DNA from: Prostheceraeus crozeri
Taxonomy: Eukaryota; Platyhelminthes; Polycladida; Euryleptidae
Direction: 5' to 3'
DNA length: 64,000 nt
NCBI GenBank assembly: GCA_907163375.1
Contig: CAJQUW010005737.1
Coordinates: 1-64,000, forward strand
Below the pieces are notes generated by a model. That model saw nothing but the letters and a program-made list of their open reading frames with translations. It ran no database searches and was not told the origin of the DNA. Position 1 is the first letter of the stretch. The number at the start of each line of letters is the position of its first letter. Both the position numbers and the translations under genes were made by a program. This document shows, in pieces, positions 22,501 to 35,675 of the stretch.

Positions 22501-24427
22501 TATTACTGTCTGTCTCATATATTATTTGACTCCATTGATTTCCACTAGAGATGACCGCCGATTTTTTTCAATGACAGACATGCGCAGCATGTTGGTTTTG
22601 CCCTCTTTCACGCCATCAGATGGAGTTCAGGCACCGAAGCGGATTGGTCACTTGCACGGACGTAGTCCTACCAGGAGAAAATATCTAAAAAAATCGCTCG
22701 CGAATTCGCTAAAAAAAATTATCGGGGTGATAAGTCGGAGACCCGTTTTGCAATGCATTGTTACAATATATTAAAACCAAACGAACATAAGAGTAAGGAG
22801 CAGCTGTATTTAGTTCACGTTTGGATGATATACATTTATATTTAAAGGTACTGACGAACTCGTAGACAAAAACAGGGGATAAATATAATTTACGAGGCCA
22901 TGCAAAATTTTCTGCTCGTTTATCAGGGAGCTCCATACATTAGGTGTGTTTCAAAGTTCCGTTTAATCAGACTACGATTGAGTTTCGGTCAACCGAACCA
23001 GAGTGTGGATTAACGGTCAGATTGCCTGCTGATCTGAGCAGGGTGTTTCAATCAACCGCATTCTGGATTAACCACGACCTATCATTAATTCGGGGGGATT
23101 CCGATTCGTTTATTGCATCGTCGCTCTTCATAGGTCTTCCACAATAGTAATGCGTATATAGCGTTAGTGGTCGCTGGTTTTGTAGGATGGAATCCACCCA
23201 CATCGCCGACTTAAATCTCTTCACTTTGCAAAATTCGCTAAATTGATCAGATGTTTGGTGGAAGATACAGATTTTGTGCGATTGATTCATCCACTCGGAT
23301 ACAAATGAGTATGTAAATGGGCAGTTGATGTCGCAATTCAGATTTATCGCCCAATTGACGAAGAGTTATCCTCCTCGACAAATACTCTTAAAATATTGGT
23401 TAACACTGTATCTGACTTGTTTGCCAGATGACGACCACGATGGTCCAACCAATTCCTTCGCCATGAAATCCATTTCTATACTGTTCCAATTCAACTTCGT
23501 TACAGGCGAAACTTTTCATTGGTGTTATCAAGTTCTGGTTCATTATGAGCTGAAAGCAACGTTTATTTGGTGCCGATCAAGTTTTCGGGATTGGATTACA
23601 CCGGGCTCCAGCAACAAGAAAAACGGGCTGTCATTTTCTCAACTGATTTTCAACCGAACCGAGGACCTGAAACCTTGACACGGTTTTAAATCGTCTTTCT
23701 ATCGACCCTGCTCGTTGAGCCAAGAAAGGTAATTCATTGCGGAGATCCGAAAAAAACCCGCGTCATTTCAACCACGACACCGCTCGTTTGAACCAACCGG
23801 ATTCTGATGATTATTATCTTCCTACTGGACACTGGTTTTTTGTAGCTTACCGTAATGGGGTTTTGTTGAACGAGCCCAAACAACCGTGTTTTCTTGTATA
23901 GATTTCAAAATTTCGGTTGGGTTAAACAGATAATGTTTAAAGTAGGTTTATTGCCCTTTTATTTCAATCGGAATCTGATTAGGTTTTCCAATCGTAATCC
24001 GGCTGATTTAAACCCAATCTATCTAAATTTGAAATCGTCTAATATTTTTTATGTTTTTAATAAAATTATTGGAAAGTATCCCCCACATCGCTGAGTATGG
24101 TTATCATGGACATACATTCATTTGATGACTCATCAATTGTCGCTTTCAAGCAGTCCCTTGATTATTTCTTTCGTCCTTATAGGAAATCATTATTTCAATC
24201 GTCAGTGCATTTGTGATTGAAATTATTAGCTAGTAGTTAGAATGGAACTTTTTTTTACCGTTGACGCATTCTGGTGAGTTAAACTTTGAAGATAGTAGAT
24301 GAAAAACAGTTGATTTGCTTCATAGATCGAACATTCAACTTAGCGGAAAATGAAAATGCACTGAAAACAGTTTTTAACAGTGCGGTTGATGTTAGGCCTA
24401 CATTCACTATGTAGAGATAAGTTATAC
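19600..24427. other. Unrecognised region
   Basis: Only short ORFs without family likeness. Between 22940 and 24020 there are loosely repeated TCAACCGAACC and AATCCGG-like motifs in both orientations, perhaps a decayed DNA element, which I could not delimit. Confidence 0.4.
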
Positions 24428-24618
24428 CTAAAAGTAATCAAAACTCCCCTTTTCGGCGTCCTGCGCCATCATCCGGTCGATGTGTTGGATGGACCTTCCA
24501 TACATTCGACCGATTGAGGTGCTGGACGCCGAAGGTCTTGTATCTGTAAATATTTGATCTTTTACTTTTATTATATCGACCCATAAACTGAAAAGAGGAG
24601 TTTTTGATTCCTTTTGTT
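24428..24618. mobile_element. Foldback element with paired hammerhead-like arms
   Basis: The outer inverted repeats are AAAG.AATCAAAACTCC on the left and GGAGTTTTTGATTCCTTTTG on the right. Inside, CTTTTCGGCGTCCTGCGCC and its near-complement GTGCTGGACGCCGAAGG make a second inverted pair (24449-24492 against 24494-24535), almost without a spacer. On the minus strand GGATGATGGCG-CAGGA-CGCCGAAA resembles the CUGAUGA/stem II/GAAA core of a hammerhead with one changed base. The layout resembles the PLE-terminal foldback at 58452-58731, so I suspect the same origin. Confidence 0.45.
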
Positions 24619-24619
24619 A

Positions 24620-26218
24620 ACTTTCTCAGAAAGATGATTTTCCCGTCTCTTGGTCACTACTTTTACTTTTTTTACGTTTTAGTATTATGTATTTCTTCTC
24701 ACATCTTGAGGTTTTATTTTAATTGTATGATTTTTAATGACCATCAAAGCCAATTTTGGTGTTCGGACGTAAATTTATTTTCGGCTGTCACCAAAAACTG
24801 TTCCGACCGACCGACACCAGGGATACGAGCCTATAATTAGAAGTTTCAGTCGAACCCAAAAGGGGGTATCAAGGGGATGGATTGTATCAAGGTTAATAGA
24901 TGATGTGAATTGCAGTTTTTTAGATAAATAATATTATGTATAATAGGCTGTCCGCAACCTTTTAAAAAAGCGATCACTTTGTTGTCTGTCCCGAAGAACA
25001 ATAGTAGATTAAACCTAGTGAGATGTCCTATTGGGCTCCTAAGATTTTTGTGTACAGACACTTGTCAACGGCGGAATGCTGTTGTAGGAGATGATCATGC
25101 GTCTGAGTGCTGATGTTGGGTCGTATTGATGACAATAAATTATTTTAAGCACTAATCCAGCTGTTTTGATGGATCTCACCATTTTCTTAAATTGTGGAGC
25201 GTTAAGATCTTATTTTTGAGACGGCGGCTCCCACCTTTAGGGTTGCTCAGGGTTTTAAGTGAGCCCAGGAATACGGGGACACCCGGGTTTTTACTTGATT
25301 ATATAACTGGTATTTACAGTCTTATGCATTATCGATTGATTATCAAGGTGACATTTATAGTGATTCTCGTTTCTCGAGTAGGCCGGAATATGAGATTTCA
25401 CCTGCTGCTCTCAGGTTTTCTTGAGCATTTTTGGACATATTTATTTCTTACAATGATCAAAAAATTTACCCATCTTTATTTTCTGATGCTTGCGACTTGG
25501 ACATAATTTTATGCAACCTTGGGTGCTGTTAGCTTGGCCACTTCGATGTTACTATTGGTTATAATGGGTAGGGGGAGACTGGGGGGTGACTTGGTGTGAC
25601 AACTGAAGGTCCTGAAGAAAACATTCATGCTAGGCTAGTATAAAAAAACTAAGTGGTTTTTTCCAGGACTTCTCCATTTCAGGCATTGATAATATCGCGA
25701 TACTGCTTAGTGTATATATCTCAGCGAGGATGAAGAAAAATTGCAGAAAATTCGTTCTTTTTTGGAGTTTTGATATAGACACTTCTAAGGGGCTGTATTA
25801 TATACTTGGAAGAGTTGAAGAACAGCATTCTGTCTGAAGTTCTATTCAGAATGAAGGACATCATTTGTGTGGTGGTATAACAAGGACTAAATGAAACCAG
25901 ATGTCACATGAGACGTAGGCATTCACTCAGAATAGGAGTTGGGGGTGTGTTGGCATATGGTTAGTATGCTTAGGTTGGAAATATATTTTAGCAGATTGTT
26001 AGAGTTGGCTTGCTATTTTGATATAGACCTTGCGCCTAAATGTAAAAGTCATTTTTTCTGTTTCAAATTTAGTGGCAGATCTGACCAGCTATAGGCCTTA
26101 CATTAGTGGAGATATGTTAGTGCTCTTTGAATGCTTATTGATAGCTTGCAGATGTAGTAGGGCCTCGAAGGAGGTGACAAGGGTCAACCTGAATAAAGAA
26201 TTAGAAGTTTACATGTTG
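24620..26218. other. Unrecognised region
   Basis: Short ORFs only. At about 25570 the motif GGGGTGACTTGGTG faces an inverted CCAAGTCACCCC at 26970-26981; this may be a pair of element ends spanning the G-rich tract, but support is weak. Confidence 0.4.
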
Positions 26219-26303
26219 GTGGGGGGGGGGAAGGGGAGGGGGGGAGGGGGGAGGGGGGGGGTAGGGGGGGGGGGGGGGTGGGGGGGGGGGGGGGCGGGGT
26301 GGG
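26219..26303 (+). repeat. Poly-G tract with quadruplex potential
   Basis: About 85 bases made up almost only of G, in runs of 4 to 15 broken by single A, T or C. Many G-quadruplex registers are possible. The length of the runs makes the consensus uncertain here. The ORF across it (Gly-rich) is an artefact. Confidence 0.9.
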
Positions 26304-28639
26304 ATTACGGTTCATTTTCTCCATCTGACGGGAAAAGAGCACTTTTGAATGATGCATCATTTATAAGCGCTTGTTATCTGCTTTCGTCCCGCCATATAGT
26401 TAAGGTTAATGATACTAAGCCAACGTCCAAATGCTCCCAGACGTGAAGATCAATTAGAATTTTGTAATTTACTGCACCTGCGTATTATGTGTTGATTTAA
26501 TAAATCACAAAGAGTACGTATCTTCTCCTATGTGCGGTTGAAACAATTGATTTGTTTTGATTCAGATTATCACTCTTCTTTCCGGTGCTTTTACCATCTA
26601 TGCTTGTTGTTGGATAGATATCTATGCCGCCGTCATAGCGATAGCCATGAAGGTTGTTAAACTTCGGAATGAAGCAGGTTATATGCACTTTCAAATTTGA
26701 TCAAAGTTGATCATTATTTAGGCATAACCTATACTTGATTTAGAGACACAAACACCTTACTATGATAACGTCTCCCTATTTCCTCCTATACCAACTCACC
26801 CCACCTGACCCCGACTGTAAAAATGTTAAGTATGTGGATTCTATTGACCATTTATGAATGAGGCTTTAAGGAATGGTTAAGTACTAGTAGTGACATAGAG
26901 TGGTCACAGTGTTGACACTTCGCCTTCATTTATTAAGCAGTGACAGTGTTTTTGCAAAACATATGCCAAGTCACCCCTATACTATTTGGATAATAGATTG
27001 TTTTATATTGGTAGCTACTTGACTGGAATGTACTACATCGGTGGTTTCGAGCTCTTCGATGTTAATTCCAATCTTTTTTCACTCTACTGATTTTCATCAG
27101 TGCTGAAAACCGTTTTACTCACATCGCTGGGTAGTTGGACTGCTAGAGCGAAAATCATGTACGTCGACTTTTTCAAGCGCTGAAATGTGACCCTTAGAAG
27201 AATTTGAAAAGTAGCCTACTTCTTTCCTGATCAAGCAAATTTCATTGAAAAATTACGTTGCTATTATCATGCAACTAAGCAATCGCGCGTTGATTCCGTC
27301 GCATGAGTAATCGAGTGGAATCAATTAATGTGTCCCCGTTTAAAGATGTGATTTGTTAGTTCATGTTCTATTATCAAAACTTGTCAGATTGGTTTAACGT
27401 ATAAAGTAGGCTAATCCATAAGTGGGAGCGATTTTGAATATGAACTTTTAACTCAAATCTTCATTGCGTTCAGATGGGCCACGCTTTGTTCTCTGAGGGT
27501 ATGTTTACAACAAGTTAATAATGTTCAAACTATAAAAGATAAATTAAGCTCTGTGCGTAGGCTCAATGTCATAACATCAATTAGCGGACAACTTGAATGT
27601 TCCTATTTGTTAATGTTTTATGAATCGTCAACTTTCTATGTGTTCATCCAAGGCTAAAGCGCGAATGCATGACGTGATCCAAACTATGATGAGTTATGAC
27701 AATGAACTACGCATAGAGCTGTATTTATCTTTTAGCGTTTGGGTATTAATCACCTGTTGTACATACCCAGAGATACAAGTGGGCTATATGAAAACAAACT
27801 AAAAGTTTGACGTAAAATATGCGAATGGCATCTAGTTAACTATTGATCAACTAATCATAGTTCCGAGACTAAACATGAATTTGTAAATGAATACATTGCA
27901 ATTGACCTTCAAATTATGGCTCTTAAGGGATTCAGTTCTTTAAAAAAAAATCAAGCAAGGCACTATGATACAAATAGCTGTTGATGCATTAGTCTACTTT
28001 CTTAGATGAACAAAAAAAAGCGAAATTCAAATTATAAAATCGCTTTTCCTTTTTATCCGATGTGACCGTGTCTTGGTGCAGGAAATGATTTTTGTTGTGC
28101 GTGCACTGCCACAATTGCATAGGACAATAAGCGAACACGATTACTGTTTTGGTTGAAAATAAACGAAGTCGCTGAATGCAGACGTTTCAGATCCAAATTT
28201 AGATTAAAATAGCTAAATTAATTTATAATGCTGAAAATCTCCTCTTCCCCGTAGGGGTGTTACTTGTGTTGGAATCTTTTTCTCACGCTTAATCGGTATT
28301 CCTGGTATCGGGATGTGCACTGTGTTTGGTTAGAAAAATCCCACGAAATCTACAAAAATACAACATTCGATAAAATATCCAATTTTTGTTTAAAACTTAT
28401 GTGTTATCGGGCTTCGAAACTCAAGTCCGGGTCTGACGGAGGGACATCTTTTAGTCCGCGTGCGGACTCAGTCCCCGATATTTTTCAACGTTGGGCTCAA
28501 TCCAGTACGTCTTGGTGACAACCCTAGTGCTTTCCCGAGCTCTGGATTTAGGTATTTATAGGAGATTGGATGGCGTTGTGTTCCCTGTCGGTTGAGATAC
28601 AAAGGACTTCTTGAAACAATCTAAGGTTGTAGATGTGGA
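26304..28639. other. Unrecognised region
   Basis: Mostly AT-rich. At 28252 TAGGGGTGTTACTTG and at 28512-28527 GGTGACAACCCTA could be ends of a ~275-bp element, but the match is short and the flanks agree only loosely. Confidence 0.35.
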
Positions 28640-29531
28640 CCTAGTTCTATTATCAAACTTCCTTTCTGGTAAACGAGGCCTATGTGGAGTCTCATGTCAA
28701 AGCAACATTCACTAAAATATGCAGATGATCTTACATTAATTTTATCGATCAGACCAGATTCATCAATTGTACGCGATATTAATGTTGAAACTGAACACGT
28801 GCAGAGTTGGTGTGAAATGAATTGTTTATCGCTAAACATGATGAAATCGAAGTTACTTTTTTGTTCTAGAAGCATGAATGTTGATTTTTTGGTGTACTAC
28901 AGTTTTCGTGTTGAAATAATGGTTGAATGCGTTTCCATTCTGGGTGTTACCAATAACTAGTGACCTTAGTGTGGAATTGTCATGTTTGTAATTGCTGAAA
29001 AGTGTAACAGCCGTTTTTATGTATTTGCGAAACTTTGGCCTTATGTAAGCACTGACGAACTGCACATGTTATACTCTGCATATATACGCTCACCGCTCGA
29101 GTATGTTTGTCCCATATTTGTTGGTCTGAGTAAAACGCTCTCTTCCAAATTAGAATCTATCGATAAACGTGCTCACCGAATTATTTACGGAAACAAACCA
29201 CGCCAGTGTCGATGCTGCAAAGGTGAACTGGAGAAGCGACGGCATGAGCTCAGTATCAGTGTTTACAAGCGAATTGAAACTGACAGAAATCATATCCTAA
29301 ATCCTATAATTCCCCGAAGACTTCCGCGATCTTGTGTACCATCAATCCCCTCTTGCAGAACTGAAAAGACCCGCAGATCTTTCCTACCATATACCGCTTG
29401 CCTCCTGAGTAACCTAACCGATCTTTAACTCAAAAAGCTTCTTGTAATTTCTTTATGTCCTTTGATTTGTGATATATATTTGATTGTCATTTACACTGAA
29501 ATATACGCCTTACTTACTTACTTACTTACTA
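28640..29531 (+). mobile_element. LINE 3' end (same family as fragment A)
   Basis: The frame at 28682-28960 has LKYADDLTLIL (catalytic YADD) and WCEMNCLSLNMMKSKLL. After a break, 28982-29428 continues to the C-terminus with YSAYIRSPLEYVCPIF, HRIIYGNK, the Cys cluster RQCRCCKGEL and LPRRLPRSC-like residues, ending SFLPYTACLLSNL. The 3' end at 29509-29531 is a (TTAC)n tail, as in many CR1-type LINEs. The copy is 5'-truncated just upstream of the palm domain and has frame breaks near 28710 and 28960. It matches fragment A at 1150-5720 in protein sequence. Confidence 0.8.
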
Positions 29532-30925
29532 TATAACTCATAATCTAGCGTCAATATGTCATTCTTCGAAATAGGTCGAGTTATAAAGTACCGGTATCAA
29601 TGTATTTTTCAATAGCTATCCAAAAACGTTTTTTGTATGCATATGTACTTTCTTGCTAGTTAGCAGTATTACTGACTGCTGCTGCTTTTGGCCGATGCTC
29701 CATCGGAGCGTGAGGATCATTACATGTTCAGCTTTTGCCATTCATTTCAATATTTTCTAGCTTGGATAATATCAACGGATGACAGATTGGAATCTTCTCC
29801 GTCAATCACCCACCTAATATTTTGATTTTGAGAAAATTGCGTAATAGTGGCGTAGGTCTAACGAAAAATAACCATAGATTCCTTAACGATATGCACCTCC
29901 TTTGATATCGCATTCAAAATGGCAGTTTTTGTTTACTTTATAGCTTGTCTACCGTCCACTATTACGGTTGGTTACAAGTTATTCTCGTACTTTTTCCTAT
30001 ATCAAGTCGAACTTTTTAGCGAAGCTTTTTATGTATTAATTGACAATTGCCTATCGATGCTGCAATTTCGAAGACTTGTTCGTGTCTTGTTTAGAAACAC
30101 ATGAGTACTTTAATGTCCTTCAGCTTGAGTATTTAACGTAAGTTTTTTTTGATCAGAAAAATTGCAGTGTCTACAATCCGGAAAAGCCGGGAATCTCAAC
30201 AGGTCCATGGAAAACCAGGTAACCCTCCTTTAATTGTTATGGGACCCCAGGAAATTTTAGTAATCCTGGCTAATTACAAAGCATAGCAGACTAGTTGGGA
30301 CAAAAAAATTATAAACTTCTACATTGTTGTTGCTTTGATTAGTAACTATATAATGAAAATGTGACATTACCAAGTCATTGAGGATGACTAAATGTAGGCA
30401 TTAGATTGTCGTCGGCCAATTATTTTCCAGATGTTGCAATTTTCGCTCACAAAACTAACGTGTGTGTATTGCATGTCTTCTACTTAATTTTTTGTCTCAA
30501 GTTTGTTACTTTTTCAGTTGTTTGAGGTGTACAGATTTGAATATTTATTTTCGAAAAACATGTTAAATTAGTAACATATTCGTTCTCTTGGAAAGTCGGT
30601 GAATAAGAAGAAGCGTGTTCAATAATTGATCGCATAGTGCCAGCAATTCCTGGGCGCAAAAGGATTTCTAATCATAGAGTGAGAGAGATGGCACAAAATG
30701 AATGGCCATTATGGGGAAAGAGCACAAGACATCCAGGAAGATGGTTTGGAACAAACACCTATTCCCTTATGCAACACCATTACTTAACCTTTTGTTCTCC
30801 CACAATCCACCATACCATGATCATGGACTTTTTTTCGTCCACCGTAACACTACTTATTTACTCACTACACCGTCAAACACCACCGTTTGCACATAACGTT
30901 TCTGTTTGCACTTTTTTTATTCACT
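29532..30925. other. Unrecognised region upstream of the candidate first exon
   Basis: No repeat or gene assigned. If the exon at 30926 is the first coding exon of the SH3BP5-like gene, the promoter and 5' UTR may lie here; I see no decisive promoter element. Confidence 0.35.
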
Positions 30926-31159
30926 ATGGAACGGATGAGCGAAGAGCGATTTCACCCGTCAGATGTTTTATGGGAAAGTTCACGAAAGGAGACCCCAGAG
31001 GAAACCACGGATGGATGGTTGGCAGCAACTGAGAGCGGGAAACACAACATTCATCTGCCGAAATTGACTAGCCTGGCAAGAGAACGTCATATCATGGAAG
31101 AGTTATCGGCACGCACTATGGAAACCTTTGCCTGTTCTTTATCAGACGGGATTAGTCAA
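30926..31159 (+). CDS. Candidate first coding exon of the SH3BP5-like gene
   Basis: An open frame of 78 codons from ATG (MERMSEERFHPSDVLWESS...) to a phase-0 donor CAA|GTAAAG at 31160. It is rich in Glu, Ser and Thr, as is the disordered N-terminus of SH3BP5 proteins, which is not conserved between phyla, so homology cannot prove it. The phase fits the next exon (38294), which starts at the same point as the conserved IQ.EL..LN segment. An in-frame upstream Met at 30887 would add a short hydrophobic stretch. It could also be chance ORF or a different gene. Confidence 0.4.
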
Positions 31160-33154
31160 GTAAAGTAAGTAGTGCCGCGTAAGCCAAACTTCAGTGTGAA
31201 TTCACTAAATGCTGTCGAATCAATCTTAGGGAAGAGGCGGCTGGGCACGATGCTGAAATTTTGTGAAACTACATGAACACCCCCCCCCCCCGACTTTTAC
31301 TAAAATGGTGACTCCTAGGATTGTCAGTGTCTGAACAAATGCTAACTATTTAGATATGTCAGATGGACCGTCCGTATATTCGAAAACAGTTAAAATTGCC
31401 ATTAATTACAAGCCTAACAGGATTGGGGTCAAACACAAATGGTGTGAGAATAATAATCAATGGAAAATGAGAGTGAATTTTCATAGAAGTTGAAGGATCC
31501 GGACTGGTTGTCGGAATCGTTTGTCCTCGATATGAGCTGTGTGCCATTTCCTGGCTCAACTGTAACTTGCGTTGACGTCTGTGATGCAATCTGATCCATT
31601 CTCTCCTTGCCTTTTTCCATTCATAGTCCCCTTCTCATTCGAAGCCAGCGAAGTGGAAAAGTTGCTACTTTAAGCAACCCAAACAAATCACCAGGAAACG
31701 GGTGGGATCGCGTCAATTCTTTGGAATGAAAACTGTCTATTTCCTCAATTAATCGAATTTTTAATGGATGTTTCTCTCTGCAATTAATGCGATAAATGCG
31801 TTGTCTTAGTTATCAGTGCATTTTTTTCCAATGCAAGAAAGGTTTATCATGTATATATGCGTGACAATAAGATCTCGACACTTAGAATTTTTACTGGACC
31901 CATCACTTATCTAGATACATTAAAAACAGGGGGTTTTGTACGAATTTAATCGAGCCGATTAATTGACACTGCAGAGTGATATTCGGTATTTTATTGCTCG
32001 GATATACAGTTAGTGGACTTTGAAGATTTTTGATGATTTTCATTTAAATTTGGTGAGTGTTCAAAGACCAAGATTTCAAACTATTTTAGATATACTACAC
32101 TCTAATGTACATTGTGCATTGATCCACTAATCTAATTTCAAATGACTTCTTTGTATCATTCCAATGATTGAAAGCAACGGGATTCTCCTTGGAGTAGATT
32201 TTCATTAAGGATGTGAATGCTGGCAAAAGAGGTTGTTCTCGCAAATGATCATGTATGAGAACGTGTGCTCGGTATTTTTTTCGCCGAGCCTGGGTAGAAT
32301 AGAAGATCCCAGAAGGGCGGGTTTTCGGTCCGGATCCGTCAGCCAGTTCTTTGATAAGGCCCGAACTCTTGGTTCCCGGTGCAGATTTTAATCTTGTGCA
32401 CAGCCCCGTTTCTGATTTGAATTAGTAGCATTTGAATATATGCGCAAGATTATGATCGGAACAATCAACTTATTATATTTTTGCAGTATCAAGATTCACT
32501 CAAATGTCTTCATGCTCGAACAAAGGCATTATGAGCATTTCAAAAGCTAATGTAGATAGCACCAACTGAATGCAATCTTTGATTGTATATATGCAAGTGA
32601 ACATCCACATTTTCATATTCTTAGATGCTAACGTATTTCTTAATTTGAAACATGCAAACGCGTGCCTCCCTTTCAACCGTAATTATGACTCGACTGCCAG
32701 GAAATGCCCATGTTATCAATAAATTATTCGGCAGCAAAATGCTTGAAAATTTGTCATTCTCGAAGAAATAATGATTTTAGCGTTCGCCATATAGAACATG
32801 ATTGTAAATCGCACAAATTATACTCAATTTGCACATCAACGCAATCATGTTATTGTATATATCAAGTTTTAGAGGAAGGCAAGAAAATAACCGTAAGAAC
32901 GAACGGCTGATGTGTTTTCCAAAACTCCAGGCCCAGGGATCGGTTTCACTCTGGAAGAAGCAGTGATTTCAACTTTTCACAAGCAAATGATAAAAATTCA
33001 AAATTGTTCAACTCTGCGTAGGACTAGACTAGCATCGCAAAGCTTTTTGCATAGAACATTCAGGACCTGTTTTGCCTTTTATTTGGTGCACTTTATTATT
33101 ATTAAGTTTCCTTTAGATAAATCCGTACTTTCAGGAGATGGAAAACGTCGATTT
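31160..33154. other. Intron or intergenic, unrecognised
   Basis: Only short ORFs. A short poly-C run lies at about 31279-31290. Confidence 0.4.
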
Positions 33155-33242
33155 TAGATGAATTTAAAAGAAATAATCGGCTGCCTTTTACTGATTAATC
33201 GGTAATCGGGCGATTATCAAGATCACTAATCGGTGCACCCCT
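33155..33242. mobile_element. Solo hAT-type terminus
   Basis: The sequence ends GATCACTAATCGGTGCACCC then CTA; its complement, TAGGGGTGCACCGATTAG, is a classical hAT (Charlie-like) terminus with following ATTAATCGG repeats. No partner end was found, so it is a truncated relic. Confidence 0.5.
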
Positions 33243-33347
33243 ATTTAAAATTGTGAAAAAACATTTCATGCATCTAGTCCACCCTTTAATATCGTAAGCT
33301 CTTATTCTATTGCTCTTAGATTCACACAGAACATCCATCTCTCTAAC

Positions 33348-35394
33348 CAGAGCTGGAAAAATTCCACTGAAATTTTTTAATTCCAATTCCAATTCCAGAG
33401 CAGAAATTTTAATTCCAATTCCATAATGAGATTCAATTCCGAATTCCGATAGTTGCATGACGCGTATATGTTAATGTATCTAAAGCTTCCTCGCTTCAAT
33501 CTAACCCATGTACCCGTATCCTATCCTCGCTATTCCTGTGTGCCGTTCCCTGCGTCGTTCCTATGTGCGTTCTCATGTTCATAGTTCATATTTCTTGTGT
33601 ACATGTACATGTATATATGTAGCCGGTCAGCCTACGCCATTTTCGACTATTCACTTATCTGAGAAATTATTGTCGGTGAAGAAGCTTTCAATGTGTTTAT
33701 TCGACAAAAGCGCTAGGTTTCTTAACCGTATGAAGATCATCCTATAATTAGAATTTTTTCTATTGAATTCTTGAGATATTCTTACAACCAGTGCACCGCC
33801 CACATTCAATTATGACTTTGTGGACCAATTTTTAATTCGAATTTTGAAAAATAGTTGTTAATGACTGCTGCAAATCGACACAATATACCAACCCAGGGAA
33901 TAGTAGGCTATACCACATGAAACAATGCCACCATCTCACTTAATATTATCTTCAGATCCTGCATTAATTTGCTGCCAACAACTTCCACAACCAACTTGGC
34001 AAATAGTTTGACTATGATACAATGTTTTAGATCGAATCTGATCTACAAACCATAAATTTTTCCATGTGCCATCATTGTACATAGGCAAGATATCAAACTT
34101 CCATTCTAGTGTACTATTATCTACTTCTATGAGGGAGAGAGAGAGATGCGAATAAATCTATTAATAAACTGACAGAAGAAAGAAATTCAATGTGCGAATA
34201 ACGTGATTGTTGATGAAAGAAAAAACGACGATAAAAATGATATCATGAAAACTGATTAATGGTCCATGTTAAAAAAGGAGATTAAAAATTCCGTGATAAG
34301 AACGAAATGTGGTCGGGTCGAAAGCTAACGAGCAGAGATTAAAGGAAACTCTTTCAATTTTCAAAAGAAAGTGGATTTATCGTCAAGTCTCAAAAATTTG
34401 CACAAATTAGAGACGATGAGAAATTGAAACAACAACAACTACCAACAACAACACATACGACATCTTCAGTAGCTGTTAGAAGAACTCCGGGCTCTCTCGG
34501 TGAAACTTGACTACAGAAGTAACAACTACAACTGCCTACCAGCGAACAACAACACAGTAGAGTATGCGACAACACATCAACGAGCGCGATTGAAGATTGA
34601 CGGTATAAGTGACACTGATATTCATGATATTTATGATATTATTTTGGTATAAGTGAGTCCGATCGAATTGAAGTGAATTCAACATCAAGAAGTGAACTGC
34701 AAGTTTAAAGTTTTTCTTTTATCGTTGAGTATCGTATTTGTATAACTACAGTCTTGAAAATTAATATTGTCAATTGTTGTGATTGGAAGTTGAATAATAT
34801 TTCATGTCATTGCCATTTTAATTGAATCATTAATTATTAGAATAATTTGTTGACACTGTCTATATTGTGATTTGAACTGACAGGCTGCCCTTTAATGAGG
34901 GTTAATTTTCCTCTTTCCAAACCGATTGTTTTTCGTGTGTACAACAATTAAGTTAATCTCCAATTTTTGTGCTTATCCAATCAATAACTAAATTCAACAA
35001 TTGTTTTATTTTGATTAATTATCTTACATGATAAATAACTAAATAACAGATTGAACAAATATGATTATCTTTTCATTGTTTGCTTAATTGCTGAATTAAC
35101 ATTGTCCGGTGGCTGTAGGCCCATCAAAGTCACAATTAGCACCCTTTATTCAACAATAGAATAAAGCTAGCTCTGTCGATCTATCTCTCTCTCTCTCTTA
35201 TCTCTGCGTGCAGTTAACACAACGGCCGAATACTGTGATTTCAATTTTTGTACAAATAGATTTATCACAGGTCTATCGAAAAAGTGGAATTGAGGTTTAT
35301 CAAGGTCAATTCCAATTCCAGTAGATTTAAATATCGTCAATTCCAATTCCGACGAAAAATGGAATTAATTCCAATTCCGACTTTTCCAACTCTG
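33348..35394. mobile_element. Non-autonomous hAT element with perfect 8-bp target duplication
   Basis: It starts CAGAGCTGGAAAAATTCC and ends GACTTTTCCAACTCTG. Both ends are flanked by the identical octamer TCTCTAAC (33340-33347 and 35395-35402), the hallmark of hAT insertion. Subterminal arrays of AATTCCAATTCC motifs lie at both ends, probably transposase binding sites. The 2,047-bp interior has no transposase; it contains a GA-rich microsatellite near 34133. It lies in the presumed first intron of the SH3BP5-like gene. Confidence 0.85.
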
Positions 35395-35675
35395 TCTCTA
35401 ACTAAATGTATTTCAAATAACTCGAATGAATAAAGTTCCGATTGTTTTACCAACCTTGTTCTTACAGCTACGTACGATGCATTCAATTCTTTACCTACGT
35501 TGCATGCCACTGTCAGAGCGCATTATTCCAATGGCCAGACCTTCTACAAACCCATCTTATTATGGAGGAGTTGCGATGTGTCAAAAAGACAGCTAAATTT
35601 GCAATAATGCGATGCTTAGACTTATCCAAACGTTGATCCTGTGAACGATAGCTTCAAATGATTATGTTAGAAAGT

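Noticed and set aside
22940-24020. Possible DNA transposon with TCAACCGAACC motifs
   Set aside because: Motifs are loose and no terminal pair or target duplication could be fixed.
26030-26446. Gly-rich ORF of 138 codons
   Set aside because: The open frame exists only because of the poly-G tract.
30637-31032. 131-codon ORF overlapping the candidate first exon
   Set aside because: A different frame from the exon whose donor phase fits the SH3BP5-like gene; composition is not protein-like.
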